NCBI RefSeq assembly: GCF_017351175.1
Contig: NZ_JAFMPN010000013.1
Location: 93,590-157,589, forward strand
Direction: 5' to 3'
DNA from: Desulfovibrio sp. Huiquan2017
GTDB lineage: Bacteria; Desulfobacterota; Desulfovibrionia; Desulfovibrionales; Desulfovibrionaceae
DNA length: 64,000 bases
Below are positions 25,056 to 34,251 of the stretch, one piece after another. The position numbers and the translations under genes were made by a program. The notes beneath the pieces are model-generated. The model had not been told where the DNA came from. It worked only from the letters and a program-made list of their open reading frames with translations, and ran no database searches. Position 1 is the first letter of the stretch. Every line of letters begins with the position of its first letter.

Positions 25056-27605
25056 ATGCGACTCAGCGTAAAGATGATTTTGTTTTGCCTGCTGGTGGGG
25101 ATCGTGCCCCTGGCGGGCATGGCGGGCTACAGCCTGCACAACGCCTCGGTCAGCATGAAGGAGCAGTCCTTCAGCAAGCTGGTCTCCCTTCAGGAGGCCA
25201 AATCCCATGAACTGGACGGGCTGACCGAACTGTGGAACCGGGACATCACCATGTATTCCGAGGCCAAGTACGTGTACAGCGCCCTGGTCCGGCTTCGGGA
25301 CATCATTTTCTATGCGGCCGAACCCGGTCAGCCCATGGACTTGGCCAACGAGGACTACGCGCACGCCCTGAAGCGGGTCGTGCCGGAATTCACCCCGTGG
25401 CTCAAGGTCTGCGGCTATGCCGACGCCCTGATCCTGGACGACACCGGGCGCATCGTCTTTGCGGCGGCCGAAGGCAAGGAACTGGGCCGGGACATCGCCA
25501 AAGGGGACCTGGCCGACAGCCAGCTTTTGCCTGCCTGGAAGCGGGCCCTCAAGGGCGAAACCGTGTTCGTGGACTTCGCCCCCTACAGGCCGTTGGACGG
25601 GCGGCCGTGCGCCTTTATCGCCGCCCCCATCCGGCGTTACGGGCAGGGCATCGAGGGCGTGGCCATGCTGCGCATTCCCATCGAATCCGTGAACAAGGTC
25701 ATGCGCACCCGGGCAGGCATGGGCGAGACCGGCGAGGCATATCTGGTGGGTACGGACGGGCGCATGCGCTCGGATATGTATTCCGATTCCGCGGGCCACA
25801 GCGTGATCGCCTCCTTTGCCGACACGCAGTCGGGCGGCATGCGTTCCGAGCCCGCCCTGCGTGCCCTGGGTGGCGGGATCGGACGTATGGACAGCGTGGA
25901 TTTCCGGGGCCGCGAGGTCCTGGCGGCTTATTCCCCGGTCAAGGTGGGCGACACCGTCTGGGGCCTGGTGGCCAAGATCGACGCCGCCGAGGCCCTGGAT
26001 CCGGTGCGCAAGCTGGAGAACGCGGCCCTGGTCGTGACCGGCGGCTCCGTGGCGGGCATTGTCCTGGTCACCCTGTTCTTTTTGCGCCTGGTCCTGCTCA
26101 AGCCGCTCAAGGCGCTGCGCGTCTATGCGGGCCGGGTGGCCGAAGGCGACCTGGAGACCCGGCCGCGCGGACGGTTCAAGGGCGAGCTCGGCGAGGTCAC
26201 CGAGGCCATCGAACGGATGGTCCACAACCTGGGCGAGAAAATGGGCGAAGCCGAAGGGGCCTCGCGCCTGGCCCAGACCCGCGCCGCCGAAGCCGAGGCC
26301 GCCGCGGTCCGGGCCGAGAGCGAGCGCCGGGCGCGCACGGACGCGGCCCGCGCCCAGCGCGAGGGCATGCTTCAGGCGGCGGGCATGCTGGAGACCGTGG
26401 TCTCGGGCATGCGCGAGGCCTCGGCCACGGTGAACCAGGAGTCCGGCAGGATCATGGAGGGGGCCAACAGCCTGAGCGCCCGGGTGGAGACCACGGCGGC
26501 CTCCATGGAGGAGTTGGCCGGGTCCATCCGCGAGGTGGCCGGGAACGCCGAAACCGCGTCCCGGGATGCGGGCAACGCCCGGCAACGGGCCCAGGAAGGG
26601 TCCGAAGTGGTCCGGCGCACCGTGGAGTCCATCGGCGACGTCCACGCCATCACCGAAAGGCTCAAGGAACAGGTGGCCAACCTGGGAACCAAGGCGGATT
26701 CCATCGGCAAGGTCATGAACGTCATTTCCGACATCGCGGACCAGACCAATCTTCTGGCGTTGAACGCGGCCATCGAGGCGGCCCGCGCGGGCGAGGCCGG
26801 GCGCGGGTTCGCGGTGGTGGCCGACGAGGTGCGCAAGCTCGCCGAGAAGACCATGGCCGCCACCCGCGAGGTGGGCGGGTCCATCGCGGCCATCCAGGGG
26901 GACGTGCGCGAGAACATCAAGGGCATGGACCTGGCCGCGGACAAGGTGAACGTGGCCAACCGGCTGGCCGGGGAATCGGGCCGGGCCCTGAGTGAAATCA
27001 TGGGATTTTTCGAGACCGTCACCGGCCAGGTGTCGGCCATTGCCGCAGCGAGCACCCAGCAGTCCAACGCGGGCGAGGAGATCAACCGGGCCGTGAGCGA
27101 AGTGGACGCGGTTTCCACCCAAACCGCCGAGGCGGTGGCCCAGACCGGTGGGGCCATCGGCGAGCTGACCGGCCAGATCGAGACCCTGTCAAAGCTCTAC
27201 GGGCTGTTCATGCTGCTCGGCGAGGGCGTGGTCCAGAAGCAGGTGGAGTCCCTGGCCAAGGCCCCGGACCTGGCCGTGCCCGAAAAGCGGCTCGCCCTTC
27301 TCCAGCGGGTGGTCCGGGACAACCCGAGCCTGGAAACGGCTTGGCTCATCGATTCCCGGGGCGTGCTGGTCACGGAATTCGCCACGGCCCACGGTTCCCC
27401 GGGCAACGGTTCGGGCGGACCGGGCACCAATTGGGCGGACCGCGACTGGTTCCGCGAGCCCATGCGCACGGGCGAGAGTTTTATCTCGAACATCTATTAT
27501 TCAAAGACGATAGACGACTATTGCCTGACCGTGGCCACGCCCGTGAAGGACGGCGGGGGCCACATCCTTTCGGTTCTGGCCGTGGACGTCCGCCATGTGG
27601 GCTAG
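25056..27605 (+). CDS. Methyl-accepting chemotaxis protein with an added C-terminal sensor domain
   Basis: 849 residues. TM1 is about 5-25, a double-Cache-like periplasmic domain spans about 30-320, and TM2 about 328-348. Then come a HAMP-like region and the coiled-coil signalling domain, with its hairpin tip [39 protein letters not shown] near 560-595. Unusually, about 120 residues follow (725-849): [38 protein letters not shown] and LSVLAVDV read as half a PDC/Cache sensor, here on the cytoplasmic side. The ATG after AAGGGGGG is the start. The convergent neighbour ends 21 bases on. Confidence 0.92.
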   Translation: MRLSVKMILFCLLVGIVPLAGMAGYSLHNASVSMKEQSFSKLVSLQEAKSHELDGLTELWNRDITMYSEAKYVYSALVRLRDIIFYAAEPGQPMDLANEDYAHALKRVVPEFTPWLKVCGYADALILDDTGRIVFAAAEGKELGRDIAKGDLADSQLLPAWKRALKGETVFVDFAPYRPLDGRPCAFIAAPIRRYGQGIEGVAMLRIPIESVNKVMRTRAGMGETGEAYLVGTDGRMRSDMYSDSAGHSVIASFADTQSGGMRSEPALRALGGGIGRMDSVDFRGREVLAAYSPVKVGDTVWGLVAKIDAAEALDPVRKLENAALVVTGGSVAGIVLVTLFFLRLVLLKPLKALRVYAGRVAEGDLETRPRGRFKGELGEVTEAIERMVHNLGEKMGEAEGASRLAQTRAAEAEAAAVRAESERRARTDAARAQREGMLQAAGMLETVVSGMREASATVNQESGRIMEGANSLSARVETTAASMEELAGSIREVAGNAETASRDAGNARQRAQEGSEVVRRTVESIGDVHAITERLKEQVANLGTKADSIGKVMNVISDIADQTNLLALNAAIEAARAGEAGRGFAVVADEVRKLAEKTMAATREVGGSIAAIQGDVRENIKGMDLAADKVNVANRLAGESGRALSEIMGFFETVTGQVSAIAAASTQQSNAGEEINRAVSEVDAVSTQTAEAVAQTGGAIGELTGQIETLSKLYGLFMLLGEGVVQKQVESLAKAPDLAVPEKRLALLQRVVRDNPSLETAWLIDSRGVLVTEFATAHGSPGNGSGGPGTNWADRDWFREPMRTGESFISNIYYSKTIDDYCLTVATPVKDGGGHILSVLAVDVRHVG

Positions 27606-27626
27606 CCTGCGGCGTTCGGGGTGTCT

Positions 27627-28724
27627 TCAGGACTTGGAGCGGCGGCGCAGGAGCACGAGCAGGACGATCAGCCCGGCCAGCCCCACGGCCCAGGCCAGGC
27701 CGGTGACCGGCAGGACCGGACGTTCCTGTACCGTGCCCGCGGGCGGATTAACCACCTCGGCCGAGTCCGGGGCATGCAGCCCGAAGCGGGCCAGGGCCGT
27801 GCCGTCGAAACGCAGCGCCGGCCGACTGGGCGGGGGCAGCATCTCGCGCACGTTCTCGCCGCCGAGGATCTTGCGGACGACGCGGGCCGCGTCCGCGCCC
27901 ACGTCCTTGGCCGAAATCATCCATCCGCCCACGGCCCCGGTTCCGAAGACCGCGTCGTCCAGGAGATAGACGGGCGCGTCCGCCCGTTCCCGGATGAGCG
28001 CGGCCATCTCCTCGTTAGAGATCGGGGAACCGTCCCGGTCCTCGGCAAAGCCCAGGAACAGGACCGTGCCCGTGGAGGGGACGCTGGCCAGGGTGTCGCC
28101 CAGGCCCTTCAGGTCGAGCCCCCGGTCGTCTCCCGGTTCGAAGCCGGGGAATAGGATTTGCGCGCGGTTGAGGTAGGGGCGCATGGCCTCGTTGACCAGC
28201 TCCATGCGGCGGGCCGCCTCGGGCGTGCGGTCGGCGACGGCCACGAGCAGGCGGGTGGCGGGACGCATGGCGAAGATGAGGTCCACGCTCCGGCGCACGG
28301 CGCAGTCCGTGGCGATGCCCGTATAGTTGCCGCATTCGGACAGCTCTTCGGGATCGGGCCGGGCCATGGCACAATAGATCACCGGGGCTTCGGGAAAAAG
28401 CCCCGCATACTTGCGGACGAAGGCGAAGGCCAGGGGCCCTTCGGCCACCACGGCTTTAGGCGCGTCTCCGGCCAGGTCCTCGGACAATCGGTCGTAGACC
28501 GCGTCGTAGGCGTCCTCGTCCGTGCCGTCGGCCGTGAGAAACGCCTGGCGCACGGAAGCCGTGCCGCCGAGCCCCTCGATCAGTCCCGAAGCCAGCCGTT
28601 GGTTCCAAGGGGTGGGCCCGACCCCGGAATGGAGCAGAAGCACCTCGTCCGCACGGGCCGGCCCGCAGAGGGTCAGCAGCCAGGTCAAGGCCAGAAAGAC
28701 CATCAACCGATAATGTATAACCAT
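27627..28724 (-). CDS. Membrane-tethered periplasmic ABC-type binding protein
   Basis: 365 residues: signal sequence (MVFLALTWLLTLCGPARA), then a two-lobed periplasmic binding fold of the ABC_sub_bind type (VLLLHSGVGPTPWNQRLASG, APVIYCAMARP, TRLLVAVADRTPEA, TVLFLGFAEDRDG, APVYLLDD). One transmembrane helix near 338-360 ends in RRRSKS. In Desulfovibrio-type signalling proteins this sensor is usually followed by a kinase or GGDEF output; here the protein stops after the helix. A diguanylate cyclase gene lies upstream on the same strand. It may be a separated sensor subunit or a truncation. Confidence 0.82.
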   Translation of the reverse strand: MVIHYRLMVFLALTWLLTLCGPARADEVLLLHSGVGPTPWNQRLASGLIEGLGGTASVRQAFLTADGTDEDAYDAVYDRLSEDLAGDAPKAVVAEGPLAFAFVRKYAGLFPEAPVIYCAMARPDPEELSECGNYTGIATDCAVRRSVDLIFAMRPATRLLVAVADRTPEAARRMELVNEAMRPYLNRAQILFPGFEPGDDRGLDLKGLGDTLASVPSTGTVLFLGFAEDRDGSPISNEEMAALIRERADAPVYLLDDAVFGTGAVGGWMISAKDVGADAARVVRKILGGENVREMLPPPSRPALRFDGTALARFGLHAPDSAEVVNPPAGTVQERPVLPVTGLAWAVGLAGLIVLLVLLRRRSKS

Positions 28725-28791
28725 TTTTTAAAATAGGGTATTTTTATATCGTCAGTTACCGAAAGTCGTCGATACGGCGCTTCGATCCCGT

Positions 28792-29838
28792 CTAGTTTGG
28801 TGCGGAACAGACCCGGTTTCGGCCCGAGTTCTTGGCCTGGTACAGGGCGGCATCGGCGGCGCCGATCAGTTCCCCGACGGACCAGCCGACCTTCATGCGG
28901 GCGACGCCCACGGATACGGTGAAGTTGATGGGCGTGTCCCCGAGTTTGCCGTTGGTCCGCACGCGGAAGTCGTAGCGCTCCACGTCTGCCCGCAGGGCCT
29001 CGGCAGTGGCGGAAGCGCGGCCGAGGTCCATGTCCCGCAGGACCACGACCAGCTCCTCCCCGCCATAGCGGGCCGCGAAGCCGCTGTGCCGGATGGCGTG
29101 GGTGTTGACGATGCGGGCCAGGGCGCGGAGCACGTCGTCCCCCGCCTGATGCCCGTAGGTGTCGTTGACCTTCTTGAAGTGGTCCACGTCGATCATCATC
29201 AGGGTCAAGGGCGTGCCGGTGCGGGCGAATTCCTCCACCGTTTCTCTGAGATGGGCCTCCAGAGATCGGCGGTTGTGCAGGTCGGTCAGCAGGGGATCGA
29301 ACTCGGCGGTCACGCGGAAGTGCTCGGCCTTGGCGTTGAGCGCGCGCGTTTCCTCGCGGAATTCCTCGATGATCTCTTTAAACATGCCGCGCACCCTGGA
29401 CAGAATGTGGGACTTCTGAGCGCCTTCCCGGATGACCTCCACGGTCTCCTCCTGGAAGGTGTTCAACCGAATATCCTGGCGCGTGCTGGCCCCGTGCATG
29501 GACGAGATCATCTCGTTCATTTCGTTGATGAGCAGCCCGGCGGTGCGCTTTTCCACGGCCAGGGCTTCCTCCATTTCCAGGGCCCCGATGGTCTGCATCA
29601 GGTATCCGTCGAGCAGGGCTATGACCGTTTCCAGCCGCTTTTCGGAGAAATCGTTCTCCATGAGCTGCTCGCAGATCTCGAACTGAATCTCGGATTTTTT
29701 GTCGTCGGAATAGATGCTCAACCGGGAGAGCAGGTTGCGCACGAACAGGATGACGGCCATCCAGTCCGCCTCGTGGGGGTTGTCGCTCTGATGAAAATTT
29801 TTGAAAAATCGGTCGATTTCGCTCGGGCTTTTGGACAT
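28792..29838 (-). CDS. Diguanylate cyclase (GGDEF, soluble)
   Basis: 348-residue cytoplasmic protein. Residues 1-165 are helical and match nothing I can name. Residues 175-345 are a GGDEF domain with FDPLLTDLHNRRSLEAHL, DVDHFKKVNDTYGHQAGD and RYGGEEL (257-263), so the active site is intact in the GGEEL form. The inhibitory RxxD motif before it is not obvious. Start: ATG with GGGGAATT upstream; an upstream extension is rejected. It lies 67 bases before the membrane-tethered binding protein and could act with it. The candidate RNA upstream is on the same strand. Confidence 0.93.
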   Translation of the reverse strand: MSKSPSEIDRFFKNFHQSDNPHEADWMAVILFVRNLLSRLSIYSDDKKSEIQFEICEQLMENDFSEKRLETVIALLDGYLMQTIGALEMEEALAVEKRTAGLLINEMNEMISSMHGASTRQDIRLNTFQEETVEVIREGAQKSHILSRVRGMFKEIIEEFREETRALNAKAEHFRVTAEFDPLLTDLHNRRSLEAHLRETVEEFARTGTPLTLMMIDVDHFKKVNDTYGHQAGDDVLRALARIVNTHAIRHSGFAARYGGEELVVVLRDMDLGRASATAEALRADVERYDFRVRTNGKLGDTPINFTVSVGVARMKVGWSVGELIGAADAALYQAKNSGRNRVCSAPN

Positions 29839-29969
29839 CGTCGGAATTCCCCGGAGTGAAGGACTTGAAAAAAACCGGTCATGCAGCGGGCCGGACAAAA
29901 ATGTCGCCTTTTCGGCTTGATAGCATCCGTTGTCGTTCCGGTACAAGCGGAAAGGAGGCGAAGGGACAT

Positions 29970-30188
29970 AAAAAAGTGCGCCTTGCCGGGTTACCCGGCG
30001 GGCATCAGGGACGGCATTTCAAAATTTTACTGTATGACGTCCTGGTGCGTTTGTGTTTGGCGCACGGTGCTCTTTCTGTGAGCGGGGCGACTCCTTTCGC
30101 CATATGTATTGTCGAAGCAATCGGTGTCTATTTCCTCCCATCCTCCGTCTGAGTGTCTCGTTTTCCTCTGTCGAGGACCTCTGCCATT
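29970..30188 (-). ncRNA. Candidate small RNA, copy 1
   Basis: On the minus strand a good promoter (TTGCGC-17 bp-TATATT, 30223 to 30195) starts a region of about 219 bases without a reading frame. The region holds a hairpin GGCGA-AAGGAG-TCGCC (30086-30101). It ends with GGTAACC flanked as GCCGGGT..ACCCGGC (29985-29999), an outer stem GTGCGCC/GGCGCAC (30065-30059 with 29982-29976) and TTTTTT. A second copy with the same 3' end lies at 45.1 kb. GGA occurs about six times. The 5' end is inferred from the promoter. It could be a leader of the GGDEF gene instead of an independent RNA. Confidence 0.6.
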
Positions 30189-30450
30189 GATTCAAATATA
30201 CGCTCCCCGGGAAAACGGCGCAAGGGTTCGCGTTGTGCAAACAGCCTTCTTGGCCGCAACCGTTGGTCAGGCCTGGAAATAAAAATGCATTTTTACGAGA
30301 AAGCCGGGGGAGTCACCGGACAGGGACAGGCAAAAAAGACAAGATCCAATTATGCCAATATATTGTGCCCGCCGACGAAAGGCAAGCACAAAGGCGAATA
30401 TCCCCCCGAGAGGGATATTCACATCCCGGCTGTGGTTCGGAAAACGGCGG
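30189..30450. other. Gap upstream of candidate RNA copy 1
   Basis: No gene recognised. It contains the RNA promoter at 30195-30223 and the hairpin listed separately. The rest has no clear feature. Confidence 0.5.
30396..30420 (-). terminator. Possible terminator of the small 88-residue gene
   Basis: A perfect 9-bp stem GAATATCCC/GGGATATTC with a 7-base loop lies 31 bases after the stop of the minus-strand gene. Only a short T-stretch (GCCTTTG) follows, so termination is likely but not certain. Confidence 0.5.
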
Positions 30451-30717
30451 TTAGCCGTCCGCAAAGGGGTCGCTGATCAGCTCCAGGACCCGGGCGCGGT
30501 CCAACTGGTGTACCCCCGCGCCTTCGGCAGCCAGTGCGTGGCCTATCTCGCCCAGGCTCTGATCGGCCTCGGCCGCCTCCCGGCGGCCCAGGTTCCGGGA
30601 CACGGCGGTTATGGCGTCGTCCAGGCTTTCACCGGCCCGGGCCTTGAGTTGCTCGATGCGTTCGCGGGAGGCCCCGGCAAGGGGGGTCTGGGATGCGATG
30701 GATTGGATAGCGGGCAT
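30451..30717 (-). CDS. Small hypothetical protein
   Basis: 88 residues, mostly helical by composition (SRERIEQLKARAGESLDDAITAV), ending LDRARVLELISDPFADG. AAGGAG stands six to seven bases before the ATG, so it is translated. The DRxRVxELxxD tail loosely recalls the C-terminus of FlgM-type anti-sigma factors, but I do not consider this enough for a call. No membrane segment, no cysteine. Confidence 0.7.
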   Translation of the reverse strand: MPAIQSIASQTPLAGASRERIEQLKARAGESLDDAITAVSRNLGRREAAEADQSLGEIGHALAAEGAGVHQLDRARVLELISDPFADG

Positions 30718-30882
30718 TTTCGTCTCCTTCGTGTTGGCTGCCGGGACGGAAGCAAAACCTGTGCCTGATGAAAATATTCATGTGATGCAGTATGTTGTCG
30801 AGAATAGTGTGATTTCGGGGCGGCATGTTTTTCCGCCCGCCGGGGGGGGGCGGGGACGAGAGGGGGGCGGCCGGGCTGCCGT

Positions 30883-31719
30883 TTACCGGGACCGGTCCGG
30901 GAGCCCGCGCAGATACCGGCTCAATCCCTCGGCATAGCCCGAGGAGGCCAGGAAGCCGCAATTGTGATCCCCGGACAAGGCCCAGAAAAGCTTGGGCCCG
31001 CCATACCCTTCGAACAGACTCCGGCCCATGGCGTAGGGGACCAGGTCATCCTCCGGGCTGTGCAGGAACAGGGCGGGGATTCGAACCCCGGCCAGGGCGC
31101 GCTTATTGTCGTAGTGGTGGCGCACCAGCCAGTGGACCGGCAGCCAGGGATATCGGGCCGCCCCCATGTCCGCCACCGAGGTGAAGGTGGATTCCAGGAT
31201 CAGCCCGCCGGGCTTTGTGTCCGCATCGGTCAAATCCGCCGCCAGCCGGGCGGCCACGCCCCCGCCCAGACTGCGCCCGAACAGGATTACATCTTCGGGC
31301 GCAAAGCCCTTCTCCCGCACCAGCCAGTCCCAGGCGGCCCGGGCGTCGCTGCGCGTGGCCTTTTCCGATGGCCTGCCTTCGCTCGATCCGTAGCCCGAAT
31401 AGTCGAAGGCCAGCACCGAAAGGCCGAGTTCGTGAAATATTCCATACGTCGCCATCAGATGTGAAACGTTGCCCCCGTTGCCGTGGCACAAGAGCAGGAC
31501 GCGGTCCGCGCCCGGGCGCGGCAGCCACCACCCGTGGATGCGCGTGCCCAGCCCGTTCGTCAGCCATACATCCTCGTACCGGAGGCCGGCCTGATCCGGC
31601 CGCGCGGCCCATTCTTTGCGCGGGCAATAGACCAGCCCGCGCTGATTACAGAACACCCAGGCGGCGAGGCCCGCGTAGACCGCCATCGCGGCCGCGACTA
31701 TGTCCCAAATTGTCCACAT
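30883..31719 (-). CDS. Alpha/beta-hydrolase (BEM46/ABHD13-like), membrane-anchored
   Basis: 278 residues. One N-terminal helix (about 5-24) anchors a serine hydrolase fold: LLLCHGNGGNVSH (oxyanion), ILFGRSLGGGVAAR (nucleophile serine), HSPEDDLVP (acid) and SGDHNCGF (histidine). The complete triad predicts activity on an ester or thioester; the substrate is unknown. The start used is the ATG before WTIWDIVAA, giving the anchor at the N-terminus. It is divergent from mobA with about 70 bases between. Confidence 0.9.
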   Translation of the reverse strand: MWTIWDIVAAAMAVYAGLAAWVFCNQRGLVYCPRKEWAARPDQAGLRYEDVWLTNGLGTRIHGWWLPRPGADRVLLLCHGNGGNVSHLMATYGIFHELGLSVLAFDYSGYGSSEGRPSEKATRSDARAAWDWLVREKGFAPEDVILFGRSLGGGVAARLAADLTDADTKPGGLILESTFTSVADMGAARYPWLPVHWLVRHHYDNKRALAGVRIPALFLHSPEDDLVPYAMGRSLFEGYGGPKLFWALSGDHNCGFLASSGYAEGLSRYLRGLPDRSR

Positions 31720-31792
31720 GCCCGGACCATAACATTGAGAAGCACGTTTGTGCACCCTTTCCATTTCCCGCACCTTGTTCTATTTTGCCGCC

Positions 31793-32398
31793 ATGGACAT
31801 CGCAGGCATCATTTTGGCCGGGGGCCTCGGCACCCGCATGGGCCATGTCAAAAAAGCGTTTTTGACCATCAGCGGCCGGACCATCCTCGATCGGCTGTTG
31901 GCGGTGTATCGCCCCTTGTTCTCCGAAATCCTCATCGCCGCGCGCGACAAGGACGACTACGGAGCGTATGACCTGCCCGTGGCCGAAGACCGATTCCCGG
32001 CCCGCTCGTCCATGACCGGCATCCATGCGGGATTGACCGCCATGCGGGCTTCCCATGGGTTCATGGCCGCCTGCGACGGCCCGTTCCTCCAGTCCGGCCT
32101 GGTCCGGGCGCTCCTTGCCCAGGCCGCGCCTGAAGACGATGTGGTCATTCCCAGCAAGGATGACGGTTACCTCGAACCCCTTTGCGCCATCTATTCCAAG
32201 CGCTGCATCCCGCACATCGAAGCCCAGCTCGACCAGGAAAACTACCGCATCGTCTCCTTTTTCGAGCGCGTCCGGGTCAAGCCTGTTCCGGTCTCCCTGC
32301 TCCAGGCGGGCGATCCCCACCATATCTCCTTCTTTAACGTCAATTCCCCGGACGATTTGCGCCAGGCCGAGCGCCTGGCCGCCGAACTCGGGGTGTAG
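31793..32398 (+). CDS. mobA: Molybdenum cofactor guanylyltransferase
   Basis: Adds GMP to molybdopterin to give the bis-MGD cofactor. 201 residues with the nucleotidyltransferase opening IAGIILAGGLGTRMGHVKKAF, the AACDGPF metal motif, and a C-terminal FFNVNSPDDLRQAE typical of MobA. Start is the ATG at MDIAG; the upstream extension is rejected. In a sulfate reducer it would serve formate dehydrogenases and other Mo/W enzymes. IspD or GlmU-like transferases are excluded by length and the C-terminal motif. Confidence 0.9.
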   Translation: MDIAGIILAGGLGTRMGHVKKAFLTISGRTILDRLLAVYRPLFSEILIAARDKDDYGAYDLPVAEDRFPARSSMTGIHAGLTAMRASHGFMAACDGPFLQSGLVRALLAQAAPEDDVVIPSKDDGYLEPLCAIYSKRCIPHIEAQLDQENYRIVSFFERVRVKPVPVSLLQAGDPHHISFFNVNSPDDLRQAERLAAELGV

Positions 32399-32487
32399 GC
32401 GTCTCCGCCCGGGGCATCCCGGATTTCCAATCGGACAAGAACGCCCCTGAATAGGGCGCGTCTCGTTTTGCGTGGCGGGGGGTGTCG

Positions 32488-32700
32488 TCAGGCCGTTTCG
32501 GCCCGTCCCGCGTGGACGGGCGGTGTGGCGGAAGGCGCGAAATGGCGGACGGCTGCTGCCGGGTCGCGGTCCAGGGAATCGAGAAGTCCGGCGAGAAACC
32601 GGGCGTTGGGCGGGGTGGGCGAGGGCGCGGACAGGCGCAGGACGGTGAGGGCGGCGAAGACGGCGAGCGGCAGGAGCGCGACCGTGATGGCGGCACACAT
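32488..32700 (-). CDS. Small single-helix membrane protein
   Basis: 70 residues: one hydrophobic helix (about 3-22, MCAAITVALLPLAVFAALTVL) then a short soluble tail rich in Pro and Ala. GGAGG sits six bases before the ATG, the main reason for accepting it. No family recognised. Confidence 0.55.
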   Translation of the reverse strand: MCAAITVALLPLAVFAALTVLRLSAPSPTPPNARFLAGLLDSLDRDPAAAVRHFAPSATPPVHAGRAETA

Positions 32701-32786
32701 GGCGGACCTCCAGGTTTGCCACAGGAGATCAGACCGCCGTTACGGAAGTATGGTGATAGGATGACCCTTGGGTGACGAAACGGGGC

Positions 32787-33428
32787 CTAGTTCGAGGACT
32801 CGATGATCAGGTTGGGCAATTCATCGGTGTCGTCGGGTTTGATGGGGAACCGCTCGGTGAGCATCTCGCCGCAGCGGCGCACGCCCGCGCACAGGGCTTC
32901 GCCGGGCCTGCCCGCGCGGATGCCGTCGGTGACGAGAGTGACGACCTCTTCCCAGGCCAAGGGGTTGACCAGGTCGTTGATGCCCTTGTCGGCCAGAATC
33001 TGGACCGAACGCTCATAGACCGAGACGTAGAGGATGATGCCGGTCTTGTCGCGGGTGTTGTGCAGGCCGTGGGCGTGGAAGGCGGTGAAGGCCGCCTCGG
33101 CCACCTCCTCGCGCATTTCGCGTTTGGACAGGAAGGGGCGCTTGAGGGCCGGGACCGCATCGAACAGCCTGGAGAACCCGAGGAACAGGGCGAAGAAGAG
33201 AAGGAGGAAGACCCACATGTCCTCGCGGCCCAGGGCGAGGGTCAGGGCCACGGCGGTGAGCGAGCCGAGAACGAGGCTGCCGATGAGCCCGGCCCGGGGG
33301 TAGTCGTAGCTCATGGGCGCGATGACCGGCACGATCTCGCCGGAGGTGGTGGACTCGGCCTCCTGGACGCACCGGACGAGGGCGTCCTGTTCGGCTTGGG
33401 TGAGAAATGTATCCGCTTTGTTGCTCAT
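32787..33428 (-). CDS. TPM-domain membrane protein
   Basis: 213 residues: a TPM (DUF477) fold interrupted by two helices (about 45-95). Conserved pieces are TSGEIVPVIAP, LYVSVYERSVQILADKGIND and a C-terminal helix. Follows a second TPM protein and LemA on the same strand, the usual order lemA - TPM - TPM. The set is widespread, and its function at the envelope remains poorly defined. Confidence 0.85.
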   Translation of the reverse strand: MSNKADTFLTQAEQDALVRCVQEAESTTSGEIVPVIAPMSYDYPRAGLIGSLVLGSLTAVALTLALGREDMWVFLLLFFALFLGFSRLFDAVPALKRPFLSKREMREEVAEAAFTAFHAHGLHNTRDKTGIILYVSVYERSVQILADKGINDLVNPLAWEEVVTLVTDGIRAGRPGEALCAGVRRCGEMLTERFPIKPDDTDELPNLIIESSN

Positions 33429-33443
33429 GGGAAAACCTTGTTG

Positions 33444-34238
33444 TTACCAGCCGCCGGAAGCGCCGCCGCCGCCGAATCCGCCGCCGCCGAAGCCTCCGAA
33501 TCCGCCGCCGAATCCTCCACCGCCGAACCCGCCGCCACGGCCGATGCGCGGGCCGGGCAGGAAGACGACGCCGGGACCTCTGCGTCCGGAGCCGGTGGAG
33601 CCGGTGGAGCCCGAACCCGGCGGTCTGGTCCGCCCGAATTTTTCGGTCAGCAGGATGATGAAGATCATGGGGCCGAGGAGGATGGCCAGGATGTTCAGCT
33701 TGCTCTTGGGCTTTTTGGGCAGGGCCGTGAACTCGCCGCGCACGGCTCCGGATATGGCGGTGACGCCGTCGAGGAAGCCCCGGTCGAATCGCCCGGCCTT
33801 GAACTGCGGGGTGATGATGTTGTCGATGATCTGCCCTGCCAGGACATCGGTGAGCCTGCCTTCCAGACCATAGCCCACCTCGATGCGGATCTTTCGGTCC
33901 GCCTTGCTGACCAGGAGGATGACCCCGTTGTCGAATCCCTTCTGGCCGACCTTCCAGGCGTCGGCCACACGGATGGAGAAGTCCTCGATGGCCTCGCCCT
34001 TGAGCGAGGGCACGGTCAGGACCGTCACTTGGGTGGAGTCCGTCCGCTCCAGGTCGGCCAGCCGGTCCTCAAGGGTCTGCCGCGTGCGCGGGGACATCAT
34101 CTTGGCCAGGTCGTTGACCCGCGTGGTGTACGGGGGCACGTCCAGGGCAGAGGCCATGGCGGCCGTGCCGAGGATCAGGAACAGGGCCAGGAGGAGACCC
34201 GCAAGGGGGCCGGAAGATCGGTTCGGGAGTAAGCGCAC
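33444..34238 (-). CDS. YgcG-type TPM protein with Gly-rich tail
   Basis: 264 residues: signal peptide (to about 31), TPM domain (about 36-170; VNDLAKMMSPRTRQTLEDRL, GVILLVSKADRKIRIEVGYGLEG), a helix near 183-197, and a C-terminus of Gly-Gly-Phe repeats. The GTG start is favoured by reading frame and the signal peptide. It lies 13 bases after lemA and 15 before the next TPM gene, so the three form one operon. The Gly/Phe tail is typical of this family and not unusual. Confidence 0.9.
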   Translation of the reverse strand: MRLLPNRSSGPLAGLLLALFLILGTAAMASALDVPPYTTRVNDLAKMMSPRTRQTLEDRLADLERTDSTQVTVLTVPSLKGEAIEDFSIRVADAWKVGQKGFDNGVILLVSKADRKIRIEVGYGLEGRLTDVLAGQIIDNIITPQFKAGRFDRGFLDGVTAISGAVRGEFTALPKKPKSKLNILAILLGPMIFIILLTEKFGRTRPPGSGSTGSTGSGRRGPGVVFLPGPRIGRGGGFGGGGFGGGFGGFGGGGFGGGGASGGW

Positions 34239-34251
34239 CGCCGGTCGCCGC

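Noticed and set aside
29970..30188. Assigning the candidate RNA as 6S RNA or a known riboswitch
   Set aside because: 5' and 3' ends do not pair as in 6S RNA, and I could not match the conserved blocks to a riboswitch class.
30838..30860. Run of nine G near the hydrolase 3' end
   Set aside because: Lies outside coding sequence and breaks no gene; treated as ordinary homopolymer noise.
33444..33590. Gly/Phe repeat block as a possible distinct element
   Set aside because: It is the usual low-complexity tail of YgcG-type proteins.
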